Assembly (NCBI GenBank): GCA_022496185.1
Contig: WTXG01000110.1
Location: 1-64,000, forward strand
Source of the DNA: Multifurca ochricompacta
Lineage: Eukaryota > Basidiomycota > Agaricomycetes > Russulales > Russulaceae
Reading direction: 5' to 3'
Length of the DNA: 64,000 bases
The notes under the pieces were generated by a model. That model saw only the letters and a program-made list of their open reading frames with translations, was not told the origin of the DNA and made no database searches. A program made the position numbers and the translations under genes. Of the stretch, positions 1 through 11,266 are shown one piece after another. The first letter of the stretch is position 1; each line of letters opens with the position of its first letter.

Positions 1-1612
1 CTAAGACAAAGGGCGTAACTTTTTCCTTTTGCTTTCCCTTGCTGTCCTTGGCAAGGTTGGATGGGAAGGACCCTTCATCGAATGTCACATCTCTTGACAA
101 TATGAAGGATCGAGTATGCATGTCCCAAAGAAGATATCCTTTAGAGTGGGTGCATACCCAACAAAGACTGTTTCCCTGGCCTTTTGATCCAGTTTACGTC
201 TTTTGTCCTCTGGGACAGTGTAGTAGGCTAAACAGCCAAATATTTTAAAATAAGAGATGTCTGGAATGTCCCCATCCAGAAGCTCAAGCGGTGTCCTCCA
301 CTTATTGGAACGGATTGGCGTTCTATTATATATGTGACAGGCTGTACACACTGCACATTCCCAGAAACCAAGGGAAAGACCAGCATGATGCACCATACTG
401 GTAGCCTTTTCCATAATGGTTCTGTTGAACCTTTCAGCCCTTCCTTTCTGTTGTGGGGAGTATGGCATCGTCAATTTATGCTCTATGCCAGCCTGCTCAA
501 GTATAGACTTCAGCTCCCTATTAACAAATTCGCCACCTCGGTCTGTATGTAAGGTCTTTATTTTCTTGTCTGTTTTATTTTCCAAGAATGCCTTAATGTT
601 ACTGAAGACCAATGTAAAATCACTTTTAGCTTTCATAGCAACAACTAGAGCTGTCCTGCTATAGTCGTCTATGAAAGTGGCGAAATATAGGTTCCCTTGG
701 ATTGAAGTACATTGCAAAGGACCAACTAGGTCACTATGAATGATCTCCAGGGGTGCTGAAGCTCTCTTTTGAGAGGGAGGGAATGGAAGATGGTGTGATT
801 TTCCCATTTCACAGCCATAACACAGCTTGTCTTCCACTTGGCTATTATCTATACTAAGGCCTTTTACAGCCTTAGGAGCATGTCTTTTGAGGGCCTCTTT
901 TGACATATGACCCATGCGCAAATGCCAGGTTTCAAGGCTACTTGATGCAGATTTGTGGGAAGCAGTATTTAGATTCTGCATAGTTTTCCCAAAGACCCAA
1001 TAGAGTCCCATAGCCTTGACACCTTCCGCTATAATTGCATTATTGTACTTTATTTTGACCTCAGATGGAGAGAACTCCACTGAGCGCCTTTGTCCGTGAT
1101 GCAGCTGTTGACAGTATTCTTTCACTGCCAGGCATATAAAAGACATTTTTTAACTCCAGCTCATAATTGTTTCGAGTTTAGAGTATGACTTTGCCTGTTC
1201 CTTCAACTTGGACTATGGATCCATCACCAATTGTCACCTGATGTCCCTTGTGTGGGAAATACTCAGAAAATCATCTAAGTATGGTGTAAAGTGGGTGGTG
1301 GCTCCGCTGTCCATCATCCAAGGATTGCTGCCATCATTGACTTCTTGCGCTTCTGGTCAACATATAAAGTGAAATGCGAGGTGTCTCATGCACCTCCTGT
1401 ATTCTGCCACTACCATTAACTATGGTAGCTACTTGTGTGGAGTTATTATGTACACTGGGGCCTTGCCCCTTCCTCTTGTTGCCCTTTTTGCCTGCATCAG
1501 CATTGGCTCTGTCCTGTTTCCTTTGCCGACATTCATTTGCCTTGTGGCCTGGCTTCTGGCAATAGAAGCAGGTGACATCATTGGATGATGATGCACCTGC
1601 AGGTTGTGGCGT
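1..1612 (-). pseudogene. copia A pol fragment: zinc knuckle, protease, integrase
   Basis: This is the start of a Ty1/copia polyprotein read from about 1612 leftwards. In order one sees a CCHC zinc knuckle near 1540-1590, the retroviral-type aspartic protease site region (DSGATTHFT in copia B) near 1300, and the integrase with its HHCC zinc-binding segment (HLRMGH ... CYGCEMGK) and catalytic DDE core (FIDDYSR, HTDRGGEF, KGRAERFNRTI). The integrase part is open from 1146 to about 110. Frame breaks relative to copia B lie near 1080-1180 (loss of bases around the segment before VEFSPSEV) and near 100-130, where the frame slips after VFVGYAP. RT and RNase H lie beyond the window edge. The element is therefore unlikely to make its own pol. 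Confidence 0.9.
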
Positions 1613-1848
1613 GAAATTTGATTTTTTTTGATTTTTATTATTTTGTTGACATGGGCTGCCTTGTTAAGGGCAGCCCCAACACCACTTCCTGCAGGGCCGG
1701 CAAGTCGGCTTTCCTCATTTAGGAACCTTTGAACAAGGTCCTGAGGGGAAAGGCGGTCAGGAGGACCTGATGCCAGGATTGAGCCAGCAATGGCTGAGTA
1801 GGATGGAGGTAGGGATTGGAGCAAAATGAAGCTCAACTGGAGATCAGA
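1600..1848 (-). pseudogene. copia A gag, 3' segment
   Basis: This is the continuation of copia A gag after the Gy1 insertion. The translation LSFILLQSLPPSYSAIAGS and following residues matches copia B gag in the same order. It ends in a lysine/asparagine-rich, A-rich stretch (about 1620-1655 on the plus strand as T-rich sequence) where the reading must move by -1 to enter pol, as in copia B. Confidence 0.85.
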
Positions 1849-2439
1849 TGTTACGCCCGGTGCGGGACATTCTACACGACTTGTGTGACAGTGCGATTTG
1901 TAGGTTCAGATAAGAAACCAATAAGGTCTCTTGGAGTCTAAGTGGGACGAGTCAAAGTCAAAGGGGCACTTCCCTAAGACAATGTTGAATGGAAAAGTGC
2001 CGGAAGCACTTGAGATACGAGTCAGAGATCAAAGGGGATGTCCAGAAGACAAGCACCGATGTATTCAATAAGTCGAGTCTGAAGTCTACAAGGTAGATAC
2101 AGTGGACTTATATACGTAAGTAAACCGGCGTCAATGAGATAAGGATAATGAGGTCAGGTGGGCCCAAATATACGAAAGCGGAGGGCGTAAAGCCTAGCTT
2201 CTGATAGGGTATTAAGTAAGTGTCCGGTCGTAAAGATAAAGAGATATGAGATAACAAGATAAGGATCAAGCATGGGCAAACAGCAAGTCAACAGTACAAA
2301 GGAGGTCATGGGGATGGGAGGAGAGCACGTGATGGGTCCCAGGACGGGGATGTGATCATGAAATGTAGGGTGGGTGGTAAAGAGGGGTCGTCGTTGGGAA
2401 GAGTGAAGAAAACTGGGTTGCTCGGCAGGGATTGTAACA
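1849..2439 (-). repeat. Gy1 3' LTR
   Basis: 591 bp, TGTTACG...TGTAACA, nearly identical to 8744-9336. The polypurine tract of Gy1 abuts it on the inside (2440-2453, minus-strand AGAAGAGGGGGTGA). Confidence 0.95.
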
Positions 2440-2470
2440 TCACCCCCTCTTCTGGTTCTAGCAGACCCGG

Positions 2471-3705
2471 CTAGAAACGACTCGTACCGTCATCATCCTG
2501 TACCAGCTCCAGATAGTCATCAGCTACATTACGATCGTCCATGGTATAGTTCTCCTTGTCCACATCTTGGGGACATTGGTGAGTACGGAGGAACCCGTAG
2601 GGGCCATGTTGTCCACATAGATGACACAGGTCGTGGATGGGACAGTCCAACTCCCGTGTCCTGCATTGTGACGCAGGCACTTGCCGCACCACCCGGATGG
2701 GTTGTAATCGTTGGGGTGACCCCTACTTGCGGAAGATACAAAACCTGCTCCAATGTAGGTTGCTACGACAGTGCCGGCACCACTTGCGATTGAGGGGACA
2801 GTTCCAGCTGATGTGGTACTTACTGTCGCACCGCCAGCATGTCTCTCCACGAGGATTCTCATGCATGCGTGGCATCTCGAATCGGTTTGGTAGTAATACC
2901 GGGGCAGCCCCCAATGACCGCGGTGGGAGGGGTCAGGCATAGGTGTCGGCGTACCTCTCAGCGATCGTCTGGTATGCATCCCCCTTCTCCAACCACTTTC
3001 GGATCTCCACTAGCTCCTGCTCAATTTGGAACATCCCATTGGTCAACCGGGCCATCATCTTGGCATGTTCTTTGTATTGTTGGTTGAGTGTATTGGCAGG
3101 GTCAGATTCTTCCGCAGCCTCATTACCTCAGCTTTGAGGCGCGGAAGTCGCATGTCACTCAATACCTCGTCAATGGCAAAGGCCCGGGAATCTTCGGCAG
3201 CTAAGTGCCCCAGCTGCTCATCGGTCATTGTGTGATGCAGACGACCTGTATACCTTTCCTCCAGATAAACCAGAGCCCCATAAACCGGACCGTCCTTCTT
3301 CATGCACCCGGCGACATCCATCCCTCTGTTGGTGTAGAAGATGTACTTGGCGATTGCAACTGTTCCATCGCCCATAGTGATCTCCAATGGGTAGTATGTG
3401 GAGGAATTGGGGTTGTTAACAAAGAAGGGGAATTCTGGAACCTCGTCATCCAATTCCATACCCACCAGGTCATTTGGGTGCGGCTCTTCACAGTGTTCGA
3501 AGTCATTGTTGGGGTTGGGGGACTGGTTTTTGACTCGAGCTTCGGCAGCTTCATAGTCGATAGGGGAAGAGGGGCGTGTGGAGGGATGAGCAGAGGGGAA
3601 GTTCTCGACAACTGTGGTAGTGGTGGTGAAAGTGTCGATAGCGGTGTTGGCGGCAATGAAAGACATGATAGATTGTGTGGTGGTAGAACGTTGCTGTGGG
3701 AGCAT
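2471..3705 (-). pseudogene. Gy1 ORF3: accessory zinc-knuckle protein (frame-broken)
   Basis: A third ORF lies downstream of pol, 39 nt after the pol stop (3745-3747), and ends about 20 nt before the polypurine tract. The N-terminal 216 codons are open (3705 to 3055): a proline/serine-rich start, the segment SPIDYEAAEARVKNQSPNP, an acidic stretch, and a globular part with MDVAGCMKKDGPVYGALVYL. The frame then slips near 3060-3080. The C-terminal part is recovered in other frames at 2914-2723 and 2692-2471. It has two CX2CX4HX4C knuckles (CWRCDSKYHISWNC; CRHCRSNLHWSRFC), a CX2CX6HX4C motif and a CX2CX11HXC motif, then an acidic tail ending DDDGTSRF. The same ORF occurs in Gy2, Gy4 and Gy3. I do not recognise a named family; position and zinc knuckles suggest a nucleic-acid-binding accessory or second Gag-like protein, which is inference. 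Confidence 0.75.
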
Positions 3706-3744
3706 GTACTGGGGACTTTTACTTGGGCTGTGGGCTGTCCCCTT

Positions 3745-6700
3745 TTAACTGCTTTTGGGTGCTTCAGGATGTCGGGCATGGAACTCCGAGATGAGGACCG
3801 GGGCAAAGATATCTCCGGCAGGCTCCCATGAGCTGTCAGAGTCTGGGAATCCTTTCCACTTGACTAGGTAATGAAGCTTGCGCCCTCAGCCTTTACGTGA
3901 GGAGTCTAGAATTCGCTCCACTTCCCACTCCGCTTCTCCATCGATTAAGTCAGGAGGGGGTCTTGGGAAGTTTTCCCCATGCAGGGACATTTCTTTGTAA
4001 GGCGTCAGGAGTCGAGCATGGAAGACGGGATGAATCTTCCATGTGGGTGGGAGTCTGAGTTCATATGACACATCTGACAGCTTCCTTGTTATCGTGAAGG
4101 GCCTGTGACGTCGGGGAGCTAATTTGGCAGTAGGGTGTGACGTATGGATGTTCTTTCCCTCCAGCCAGACGAGGTCATTGGTCCGATAAGGTGCGAACTT
4201 TGATGGCCTTTTGGACAGGGTCTTTTGTGCCTTCAGTAGGTTCTCATTGGCCAATTTCCTGATCTCTTCCCATTGGCTGATACACTGCGCAGCCAAAGGG
4301 ACGTTCGTGGGTTTCTTGGTCCAGTTGGTCCGTGGCGTCCATCCCATGATAAGTGAGAATGGAGGGGTCTTAGTGGTCCCATTGGGCCATGAGTTATGTG
4401 CAAACTCTGCCATTGCCAGCCAGTCAGCCCAATCATCCTGTCGTCCATTGCACCAAAACCGAAGGTACTGTTCTAGCCATTGGTTTGTCCTTTCTGATTG
4501 TCCATCAGTTTGTGGGTGGTAGGCAGTCGAGATATTTTGGGTGATGTCTAAGGTCTTACAGATCGCTCTGGCAAATGCGGAGGTGAAATGTGGATCGCGG
4601 TCAGAGATGATTTTTTCTGGGAGACCATAGTGTCTGTAGACATGATCCAAGTAGAGCTTGGCCACTCCTTCCACTGTGACGGACTCATTACAGGGTATGA
4701 ACAGTGCTGCTTTAGAGCAATCATGGTCGGTGATGGTCAGGATAGAATTGAATCCCCTGGAGATGGGGAGTTTGACGATGAAGTCCATCACGATGGTCTG
4801 GAATGGTAGTGAGGTCGTAGGTGCGATTGGGAATAGTGCTGGTGGGTGTGGGTGCGTGTTTACTTTGTTGGCTTGGCAGTCCGCGCATCCTTTCACATAG
4901 TCTTCCACATCCTTCTTCATGTTTGGCCACCAGTAATCTCATTTGGCCAAAGCATATGTATTGGCAATGCCAGGGTGGCCTGCAGAGGGAAGGTCGTGGT
5001 GAAAATGGATCACCCCCCTCTTAATGTTGTCGCCACCGGTGACAACAAGTCGATCCCCGTCCTTCCACCAAAGGTTGTCAATTTTCTTCAGATTATGTGC
5101 ATCTGCCCATGATTGACATAATTGCTGGTTCATATTTTGTGACACTTGGGCCCACAAATCCATGTCGTGGAGGCTCACAACAGCAGTTCTCGCGAAGACT
5201 TCTTCGGGGAGGACTGTGACATCATTGTTGTCCTCTCCTCCATTGTTCAAGTCGGGCCGTCGTGACAGGGCGTCTGCACGTGCGTTACGACTTCCTGCAA
5301 TGTGTTTCAACACGAAGTTGTACTCTTCCAGTTCTAGGACTTCACGAGCAACCCGTCGACTGATCTTGTGGGGTTCCTTCCAATATAACAGGTTGGAGTG
5401 GTCGGTGTGAATAATGGTTTTATGGGGAGTCCCGGCTAGGTATGGTCGCCAATGTCGTAATGCCTTTACAATGGCAAGCAGTTCTCTGTCCCAAATATCA
5501 TAATTTCGTTCTGCCGGTGAGAATGTTTCCGAATAAAAGGCAACCAGATGAAGCAGTCCCGTCACATCCCATTGGTTTAGCACTGCCCTGTTCGCAAAGT
5601 GTGATGCGTCAACTTCGAGTTCGAAGGGTTCTCCTAGATCCGGTTGCAGAAGGACGGGTTCTGAGCTCACAATGTCTCTGATCTGTTCAAAGGCTCATTG
5701 CTGTTCGTTTCCCCAGTGCCAGGGTACATCCTTCTTCAACAGCCCATTTAACGGCTGGGCAATGCCTGAGAAGCCTCGTACAAATCGTCGGTAGAAATTG
5801 CAGAACCCGATGAAGGACCGCATGTCTTTGATACATGTGGGTATGGGCCACTCCCGGACTCCTTGCACTTTTACTGGGTCCATCTGGACACGTCCTCCCT
5901 CTAGGATGACTCCCAAGTATTCTATACTTTGTTGTTCGAATGAACACTTGGCTGGTTTGAGATATAGATCGTGTTCGTGCAGAATTTCCAATACCTGGTG
6001 AACCCGCTCCCAGTGATGGACCAAATCATCTGTTGTAGCCACGAGGATATCGTCCATGTACACCACTACTTCGCCTGTGAGGATAAGGTTGCGGAAGATG
6101 TGGTTCATCATAGATTGGAAGGTAGCAGGCGAATTGGTGAGGCTGAAAAACATGACGTTTGGCTCAAAGAGTCCCTGGTTGGTTTTGAATGCGGCTTTAC
6201 ATTGGTCTCCTTCCTTAATTCTGATGTTGTTGTATCCCCATTGGACGTCCATTTTGGAAAAGAGGGACTTGTCTTGCATGGTGTCAATGAGTTCGGAGAT
6301 GAGAGGAAGGGGGTAGGCATTCTTTATGGTATGAGCATTTATCCGTTGGTAGTCTTGAACAGGTCGAAGTTTACCATCTTTCTTTTTGATGAAGAAGAAG
6401 GGTGATGCGTATGGTGACTTCGACAGACGAATGTACCCTTTTGCAAGGTGCTCTTCGAGGAATGTTGTGAGTGCCACTTGCTCTGTTTGGGATAATGGAT
6501 AAATTTTGCAGTCAATGGTGGATGGGGTATCAGGTGTGAATTCAATAGCATGATCCCAAGGTTGCGCGGGTGGAAAACATTGTGACTCTTCCTCTGAGAA
6601 TACCTTCCAGTGCCGGTGGTAGACCTCCGGCACCACCTCTTCAAAGGTTTTTTCAGTACGCCCCTCTGCAGCCTTCTGGGCAAGTTCTGATGCTTTTGTA

Positions 6701-7287
6701 GCATAACAGCGACCTGCATCCTCTTCCGCTACTCTCGCGTGTCGGATGGCATAATCATACCCTAATGATGTAATGAGGACAGGGTAAAATTCCTTGTCCA
6801 TGGTTGCATCGCTCCAATTGATCTTTGGTTTGAATGCAGCCAACCATGGGTACCCTAGGATCAGATCTTCGTTTCCTAGATTGGTGACAAGGAACCGAAT
6901 CACTTTTGTCTTTTCTCCTACTTGGACATTGAGGTCGGTGTAGTGGGTAATCCTTCCGGCTTTATTGGCCGTTCCATCTATATTCCAAATATTCTTTTCT
7001 TGGGGGAGTTCCAGCATCCCCAAGCCCATGGTTCTCACCATTCACGGGCTGATGAAGTTATCAGTGGCTCCTGAGTCTATCAGGATGTCATGGTTGGCCG
7101 TCCTCTGTGTAGTCTCGAAATGTACTGGTATTTTCAGTGATTTGAAGCGACTAGTGTACACAGAGGTTACATGTAATGCTCGCGCCCAGGCCGACGGGGT
7201 AGAGCCAATCAAAAATCCTTCTTGGCAAAAGCCTTTTCTACTAAGATGGCTTGTACTTCCTCGCTTTCTTTCATCATATTTGCCCAT
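3745..7287 (-). pseudogene. Gy1 pol: protease, RT, RNase H, integrase, chromodomain
   Basis: Minus-strand pol of a Ty3/gypsy element. Protease active site is LIDSGATDNFI near 7080. RT contains the catalytic box YMDDILVAT near 6050. RNase H shows DRELLAIVKALRHW and TDHSNLLYW (5490-5390). Integrase has the HHCC finger (HFHHDLPSAGHPG, CADCQANK) and DDE core (VMDFIVKLP; DRDPHFTS; YHPQTDGQSERTNQ). The C-terminus is a chromodomain (YLVKWKGFPDSDSSWEP, about 3880-3790). Stops interrupt it near 7039, 5692, 4937 and 3883. Comparison with Gy2 and Gy4 shows that at least the first, third and fourth are CGA arginine codons changed to TGA. Pol overlaps gag by about 80 nt in the -1 frame. Confidence 0.92.
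7209..7217 (-). promoter_or_regulatory. Candidate -1 frameshift site at the end of Gy1 gag
   Basis: Gag ends GAT TTT TGA, with a T5 run immediately before the stop. One base back, the same run reads TTT TTG and continues as pol (F-L-I-G-S). The same GATTTTTGA is present in Gy4 (40940-40948) and in old Gy3 (about 11325-11333). Gy2 has GATTTTTGT followed by TAG. Conservation and the -1 offset are seen directly; slippage itself is inferred. Confidence 0.5.
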
Positions 7288-8724
7288 ATTTCCTGCGCCT
7301 TCTCTTCCTTTGTTGGTGTCTTTTTGTCGACGGTAGGTGGGTTATTACGGATAGGCGAGACCGTCGCTTCCGCCACTCGTGCTCCTTTCCTTGGGCATTC
7401 CCTCAACATATGACCCAGTGCTTTGCATTGAAAGCACCTTCCTTCCTTCATCAACATCTGCCTTTCATCTTCGGTAAGCGCCACCCGTGCTCTGGTTCTG
7501 TCAGCCGAGGTATCCATTGCATTTGGATCCCTTTGGGAGGCATGGGCGGGTTTGACCCTGAAGGCAGCCTTCCACTGGTCCCGGGTTTTCCTTTCTTAGT
7601 GTCGACTCCAAGCATGTTTGGAAGTCGAGATAGTCTTGTTGCTGTCATCAGGCAGCATCGACCCATTGATCCCAGTCCTGGGGGTGGTGGAACTGGATAA
7701 TGTTTTTGACCAGTGGGTTAGGCAACCCTTGCGAAAAGAGGTCCAGTGTTGCCTCTTCGTCTGTGTCGTACCCAGCCCTGTTGGCTAGGCTTCTGAATTT
7801 TGCCACATAGGCATCCAATTCTCCTTTCTCCATTTTGAGAGACTTCAACTCTCGGGCAGCCTTTTGCTTGGCCTGTCCATCCGTGAATGCATCTTTGAAT
7901 CTCTGGGCCACAGTTTCCCAAAGACCTTCACTAGTGGTACGACGACCACTCTCGACTTCTTTGTTCAGCCATTCCAGCTGTTCCATTGTCCAGTCATCTA
8001 CTGCGTCCCCTCGTATTAGAGATAGAAAGAGGTTGGCACGTTGAAAGGGGTTGATGATCTGGGGGACGTCATGGTTGAAGTTTTTAAACGTTGTAAACTC
8101 CAACATAAATTTCTTGCTCTGGGAGCGGTCCCCAGTGAACATCTGGGGTAGTACTCCTGACAGCCGCCCAGAGGGCGGGGGTATGTTTGGCGGCATCATC
8201 ACCAGTGGAGGTGGCGGGGGTGGAGGGGCTGGGTCTGGGAGCTGGGCAGCAATGGTGGACATTCTTTGTGTAGATGGGGTGACGGTACTGGTGGACTGTG
8301 TGGATATCTGAGGAGTTGTCAAAGCAGGGGCTCTGATCGTGACAACTGCTGGTGCAACTGGGGTTGTAGTCAACACTAATACCAGTGCTTCTTTGCTATG
8401 TTCTTCTACGTACTCTTCTGGTTCAGAGTCCGTGACAATGGCCGGGGGATTTTCTCTCCACGGTCCTAATCCAAATTCAGGTGGGGCAGGTCCTGTAGTG
8501 ACCCAAGAGTGTCGGCTGTCCGAATATCGGATACGATACCAAACCCTCTTTTCATCATCGTATTCTACTGGTTGGTATCTTCTGTTGTGATAGACGTAGT
8601 ATCCAAACTCGGATTCAAAATCTTTTCAGGCGGCAGAGCCAAGTGTTTGCTGTGAAAGATTATTCTCGTCTCTTCGTTTGATGAGCTCTTCTTTGAACAA
8701 AGTCTGACTGCGGCTGGAAGCCAT
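7209..8724 (-). pseudogene. Gy1 gag (capsid/nucleocapsid), broken
   Basis: Starts MASSRSQTLFKEEL only 19 nt after the 5' LTR (ATG at 8724-8722). The middle has the Ty3-type Gag region (FMLEFTTFKNFNHDVPQI, NLFLSLIRGDAVDDW, LKMEKGELDAYVAKFRSLA). The C-terminus has one CCHC knuckle (CFQCKALGHMLREC, near 7440-7400). A TGG to TGA change (tryptophan before KDFESEFG) near 8628 and a frame break near 7600-7650 interrupt it. Gag is nucleic-acid binding and particle-forming in this family; this copy is not translatable as one protein. Confidence 0.88.
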
Positions 8725-8730
8725 GATGGG

Positions 8731-8741
8731 AGACTCGACTT
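8731..8741 (-). other. Gy1 primer-binding site of the self-priming type
   Basis: On the minus strand AAGTCGAGTCT lies two bases inside the 5' LTR. Its perfect reverse complement AGACTCGACTT lies in the 5' LTR at 8966-8976, about 34 nt downstream of a TATATAAG box, where transcription should begin. This is the arrangement known from the Schizosaccharomyces Tf1 element, in which the mRNA 5' end folds back to prime cDNA. There is no TGG start as expected for a tRNA-primed site. Confidence 0.75.
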
Positions 8742-8743
8742 GA

Positions 8744-9336
8744 TGTTACGCCCGGTGCGGGACATTCTACACGACTTGTGTGACAGTGCGATTCGTAGGT
8801 TCAGATAAGAAACCAATAAGGTCTCTTGGAGTCTAAGTGGGACGAGTCAAAGTCAAAGGGGCACTTCCCTAAGACAATGTTGAATGGAAAAGTGCCGGAA
8901 GCACTTGAGATACCGAGTCAGAGATCAAAGGGGATGTCCAGAAGACAAGCACCGATGTATTCAATAAGTCGAGTCTGAAGTCTACAAGGTAGATACAGTG
9001 GACTTATATACGTAAGTATACCGGCGTCAATGAGATAAGGATAACGAGGTCAGGTGGGCCCAAATATACGAAAGCAGAGGGCATAAAGCCTAGCTTCTGA
9101 TAGGGTATTAAGTAAGTGTCCGGTCGTAAAGATAAAGAGATATGAGATAACAAGATAAGGATCAAGCATGGGCAAACAGCGAGTCAACAGGTACAAAGGA
9201 GGTCACGGGGATGGGAGGAGAGCACGTGATGGGTCCCAGGACGGGGACGTGATCATGAAATGTAGGGTGGGTGGTAAAGAGGGGTCGTCGTTGGGAAGAG
9301 TGAAGAAAACCGGGTTGCTTGGCAGGGATTGTAACA
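8744..9336 (-). repeat. Gy1 5' LTR
   Basis: 593 bp, same termini as the 3' LTR. The minus strand contains TATATAAG followed by the putative mRNA start AGACTCGACTT (8976-8966). Confidence 0.95.
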
Positions 9337-9842
9337 TCAGAGATCTCCATCCCATTTTCTTTGAGAGTACTCCTCACATCCAACACACGCTGCAACTGGG
9401 GTCTGAATTGCTTTCCTTCTTCCAAGCGGAAGGAGGATACAGAACACCACAAGTTGTAGGTGGCCATGCTACCTACTGAGCCGTAGAGCGATTCCAAATG
9501 CTCATACTTGGCATTGACAGATGGGTACATTCTGTCAGAGGCAATCTGGGAGTATGTTTCTGGTGATGTTACCATCACCAGAACTCCCATAAGGACTTCC
9601 TCCACCCTGTTCCATTCTAGGTACATTGGCTCCGACCAAAGTGCGAAGTGCTTGGCGTACTCGTCGTCCTTTTCTCCATCCTCTGGCTTCGGAGCATTGA
9701 GGAATTCAGGGGCATCATGCGTAATGTGCCTCTTCATCCCATTGATCCTTAACAGGGCAGTGAACGACACTGACCACTGCTGCCAGTTGGAGCCATCAAG
9801 TTTGTCAAACTTGAAAGTGGGGGGGAAGACGATGGAAGACAT
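9337..9842 (-). pseudogene. copia A gag, 5' segment
   Basis: Starts MSSIVFPPTFKFDKLDGSN at 9842 and runs open to the Gy1 insertion point, where the last residues are NGMEISD. The segment KLDGSNWQQWSVSFTALL is a typical copia Gag start (UBN2-like region). It matches copia B gag (21872 onward) residue by residue over this part. Confidence 0.92.
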
Positions 9843-10767
9843 TTGAGATGATTTAAAAAGGTTGATCCTGGTTCCAAGGAGCAGTTAGAACCAGTTGTCC
9901 AGGTCTCATTTAAGAGGGCCCGTCCATTCTGTGGTGCTATGCTTCAGAACTTAAAAAAGTCCTGCCTCTGATGTGCGACTTCTAAGTAGTATAGTAAGCT
10001 GTCTAGCGCCATCTACAACAAGTCCTAAGCCCACATCAGGGGGACTTGTGTAAATAGATGGGGAGTCATGTCATGGAGGAGCCAACCACAAGTTCCACTA
10101 GAGACAAAGGGTATAGAGCCCTTCCTCTAGTGCTGGTGGTGGAGTCCATGATTAAGCCCTAGATGATTGGGGCCATGACTATAGTAGACTATTGGGTTTC
10201 CTCTGGTTGGGGCGAACCCCCAACAAAGGCAGCGGGTACTTCTGCCCAGAGACAAAACCCTCTAGCTACTGTGTAAATACTATAGTAGTTCAAGCCTACT
10301 TGTATCGAGCCCAAGCGTCATGGGAGTGACTACCCATGCCTTGTTCTAGACCCTAAACTCTACCAGCAGGTCGCTAAACCTGGCTTACGGATCGAGCCAA
10401 GCATTGACTGAACCTATAGCCCCAAGCCTTCTGGGCAAGTGGCCTACTAAGACTATGGATGGGACGAAAACCCAGCTACAACTAAGAATACTATTTACTT
10501 AGAGCGCACATGAGGAGCTTAAGGTGTTTCACCCACTTAGGGTCCCTCATCACCTTTTGCAAGAATCCCCTGAGGGACTAGCCAGACAGATCAAGGTAGG
10601 GACATAAAGCCCACTACCTTGTGGACAGTTAAGGGCAAGAGAAAAGAAATCAAAGCTCACTGTGACTGTGATTGGGAAGGACGAAGTCTTAAAGCAGTGA
10701 GCTTGAAGAAAGGTTGGACTGATCAAGAAAAAGACAGATCAGTTAAGCGTGCTCAGGGCCCATAACC
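9843..10767 (-). other. copia A leader between LTR and gag
   Basis: About 925 bp between the LTR edge and the gag ATG with no ORF of note. It begins (minus strand) with the primer site at 10767-10744, which reads GGTTATGGGCCC and is complementary to the anticodon arm of initiator methionine tRNA. The equivalent leader in copia B (20947-21871) is almost identical, so it is a real part of the element. Confidence 0.8.
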
Positions 10768-11266
10768 TGTAAAACAGGCATGTGCGCAGCATACTGACTG
10801 TGATAGTTAGCGTGTAAGGCTAGACAAAGAAAGTTACTTCAGAGGTTGGAAGAACTCTATTAACTATACTACTGACCTAGACAAAGAAAGTTCTATGTAA
10901 AGAACGTTAGTCTAATAGTAAAGTAGATAGTATGAAAAGGACTTACACTTCAGAGGTTGGAAGAACTCTGAAGTGAAAGAGATGAATCAAACACCCTTAT
11001 ATACCCAAGGGATAGTCTGTGCACACTGGGAATAAGTCCACAAGTGCCAGACAAAGTCCAAACAATAAACATGAGGGACAAAGGCCATTGGCCAGTACAG
11101 AAATCACATGTTACATGGTGTATCAGTCAGCTACTGCAGAATGTGAGAAAGAAAGTAATAATGATAATGTAAAAAGTCCGAAACTCCGGTATCTAATCTA
11201 ATCTACAAGTAGCTAATCTAATCACCTGATGCCTGAAGCATCACCGAACATCTTCTGTGTTCAACA
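10768..11266 (-). repeat. copia A 5' LTR
   Basis: 499 bp, TGTTGAACACAG...TGTTTTACA on the minus strand, nearly identical to 20448-20946. It contains the inverted repeat CTTCAGAG...CTCTGAAG twice, and a TATATAAGG box. Confidence 0.93.

Larger units (their letters stand above)
1849..9336 (-). mobile_element. Ty3/gypsy chromovirus Gy1, complete with both LTRs
   Basis: A 7,488-bp element starting TGTTACG and ending GTAACA, flanked by the 5-bp duplication TCAGA inside copia A gag. Minus-strand order is 5' LTR (8744-9336), 11-nt primer site, gag, pol (protease, reverse transcriptase, RNase H, integrase, chromodomain), a third ORF with zinc knuckles, polypurine tract, 3' LTR (1849-2439). The two LTRs differ at few positions, so the insertion is young, yet gag and pol carry several stops. 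Three of the four pol stops are clear CGA to TGA changes when compared with sister copies. It should not be autonomous now. Confidence 0.95.
1..11266 (-). mobile_element. Ty1/copia retrotransposon A, 5' part, interrupted by Gy1
   Basis: Read on the minus strand the order is 5' LTR (10768-11266), primer site, a leader of about 900 bp, gag (9842 to 9337 continued at 1848) and the first part of pol, which runs off the left edge. Chromovirus Gy1 occupies 1849-9336 and is flanked by the duplicated pentamer TCAGA (1844-1848 and 9337-9341). The uninterrupted counterpart in copia B (around 22370) confirms the pre-insertion sequence. The right flank from 11267 is an old chromovirus (Gy3) gag tail, so copia A itself inserted into an older element. 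It is close to copia B at the nucleotide level but carries small deletions and frame breaks in pol. Confidence 0.93.

Noticed and set aside
3205..3831. Plus-strand 208-codon ORF antisense to Gy1 ORF3
   Set aside because: Shadow of the minus-strand ORF3; no motif, and the sister copies do not keep it open.
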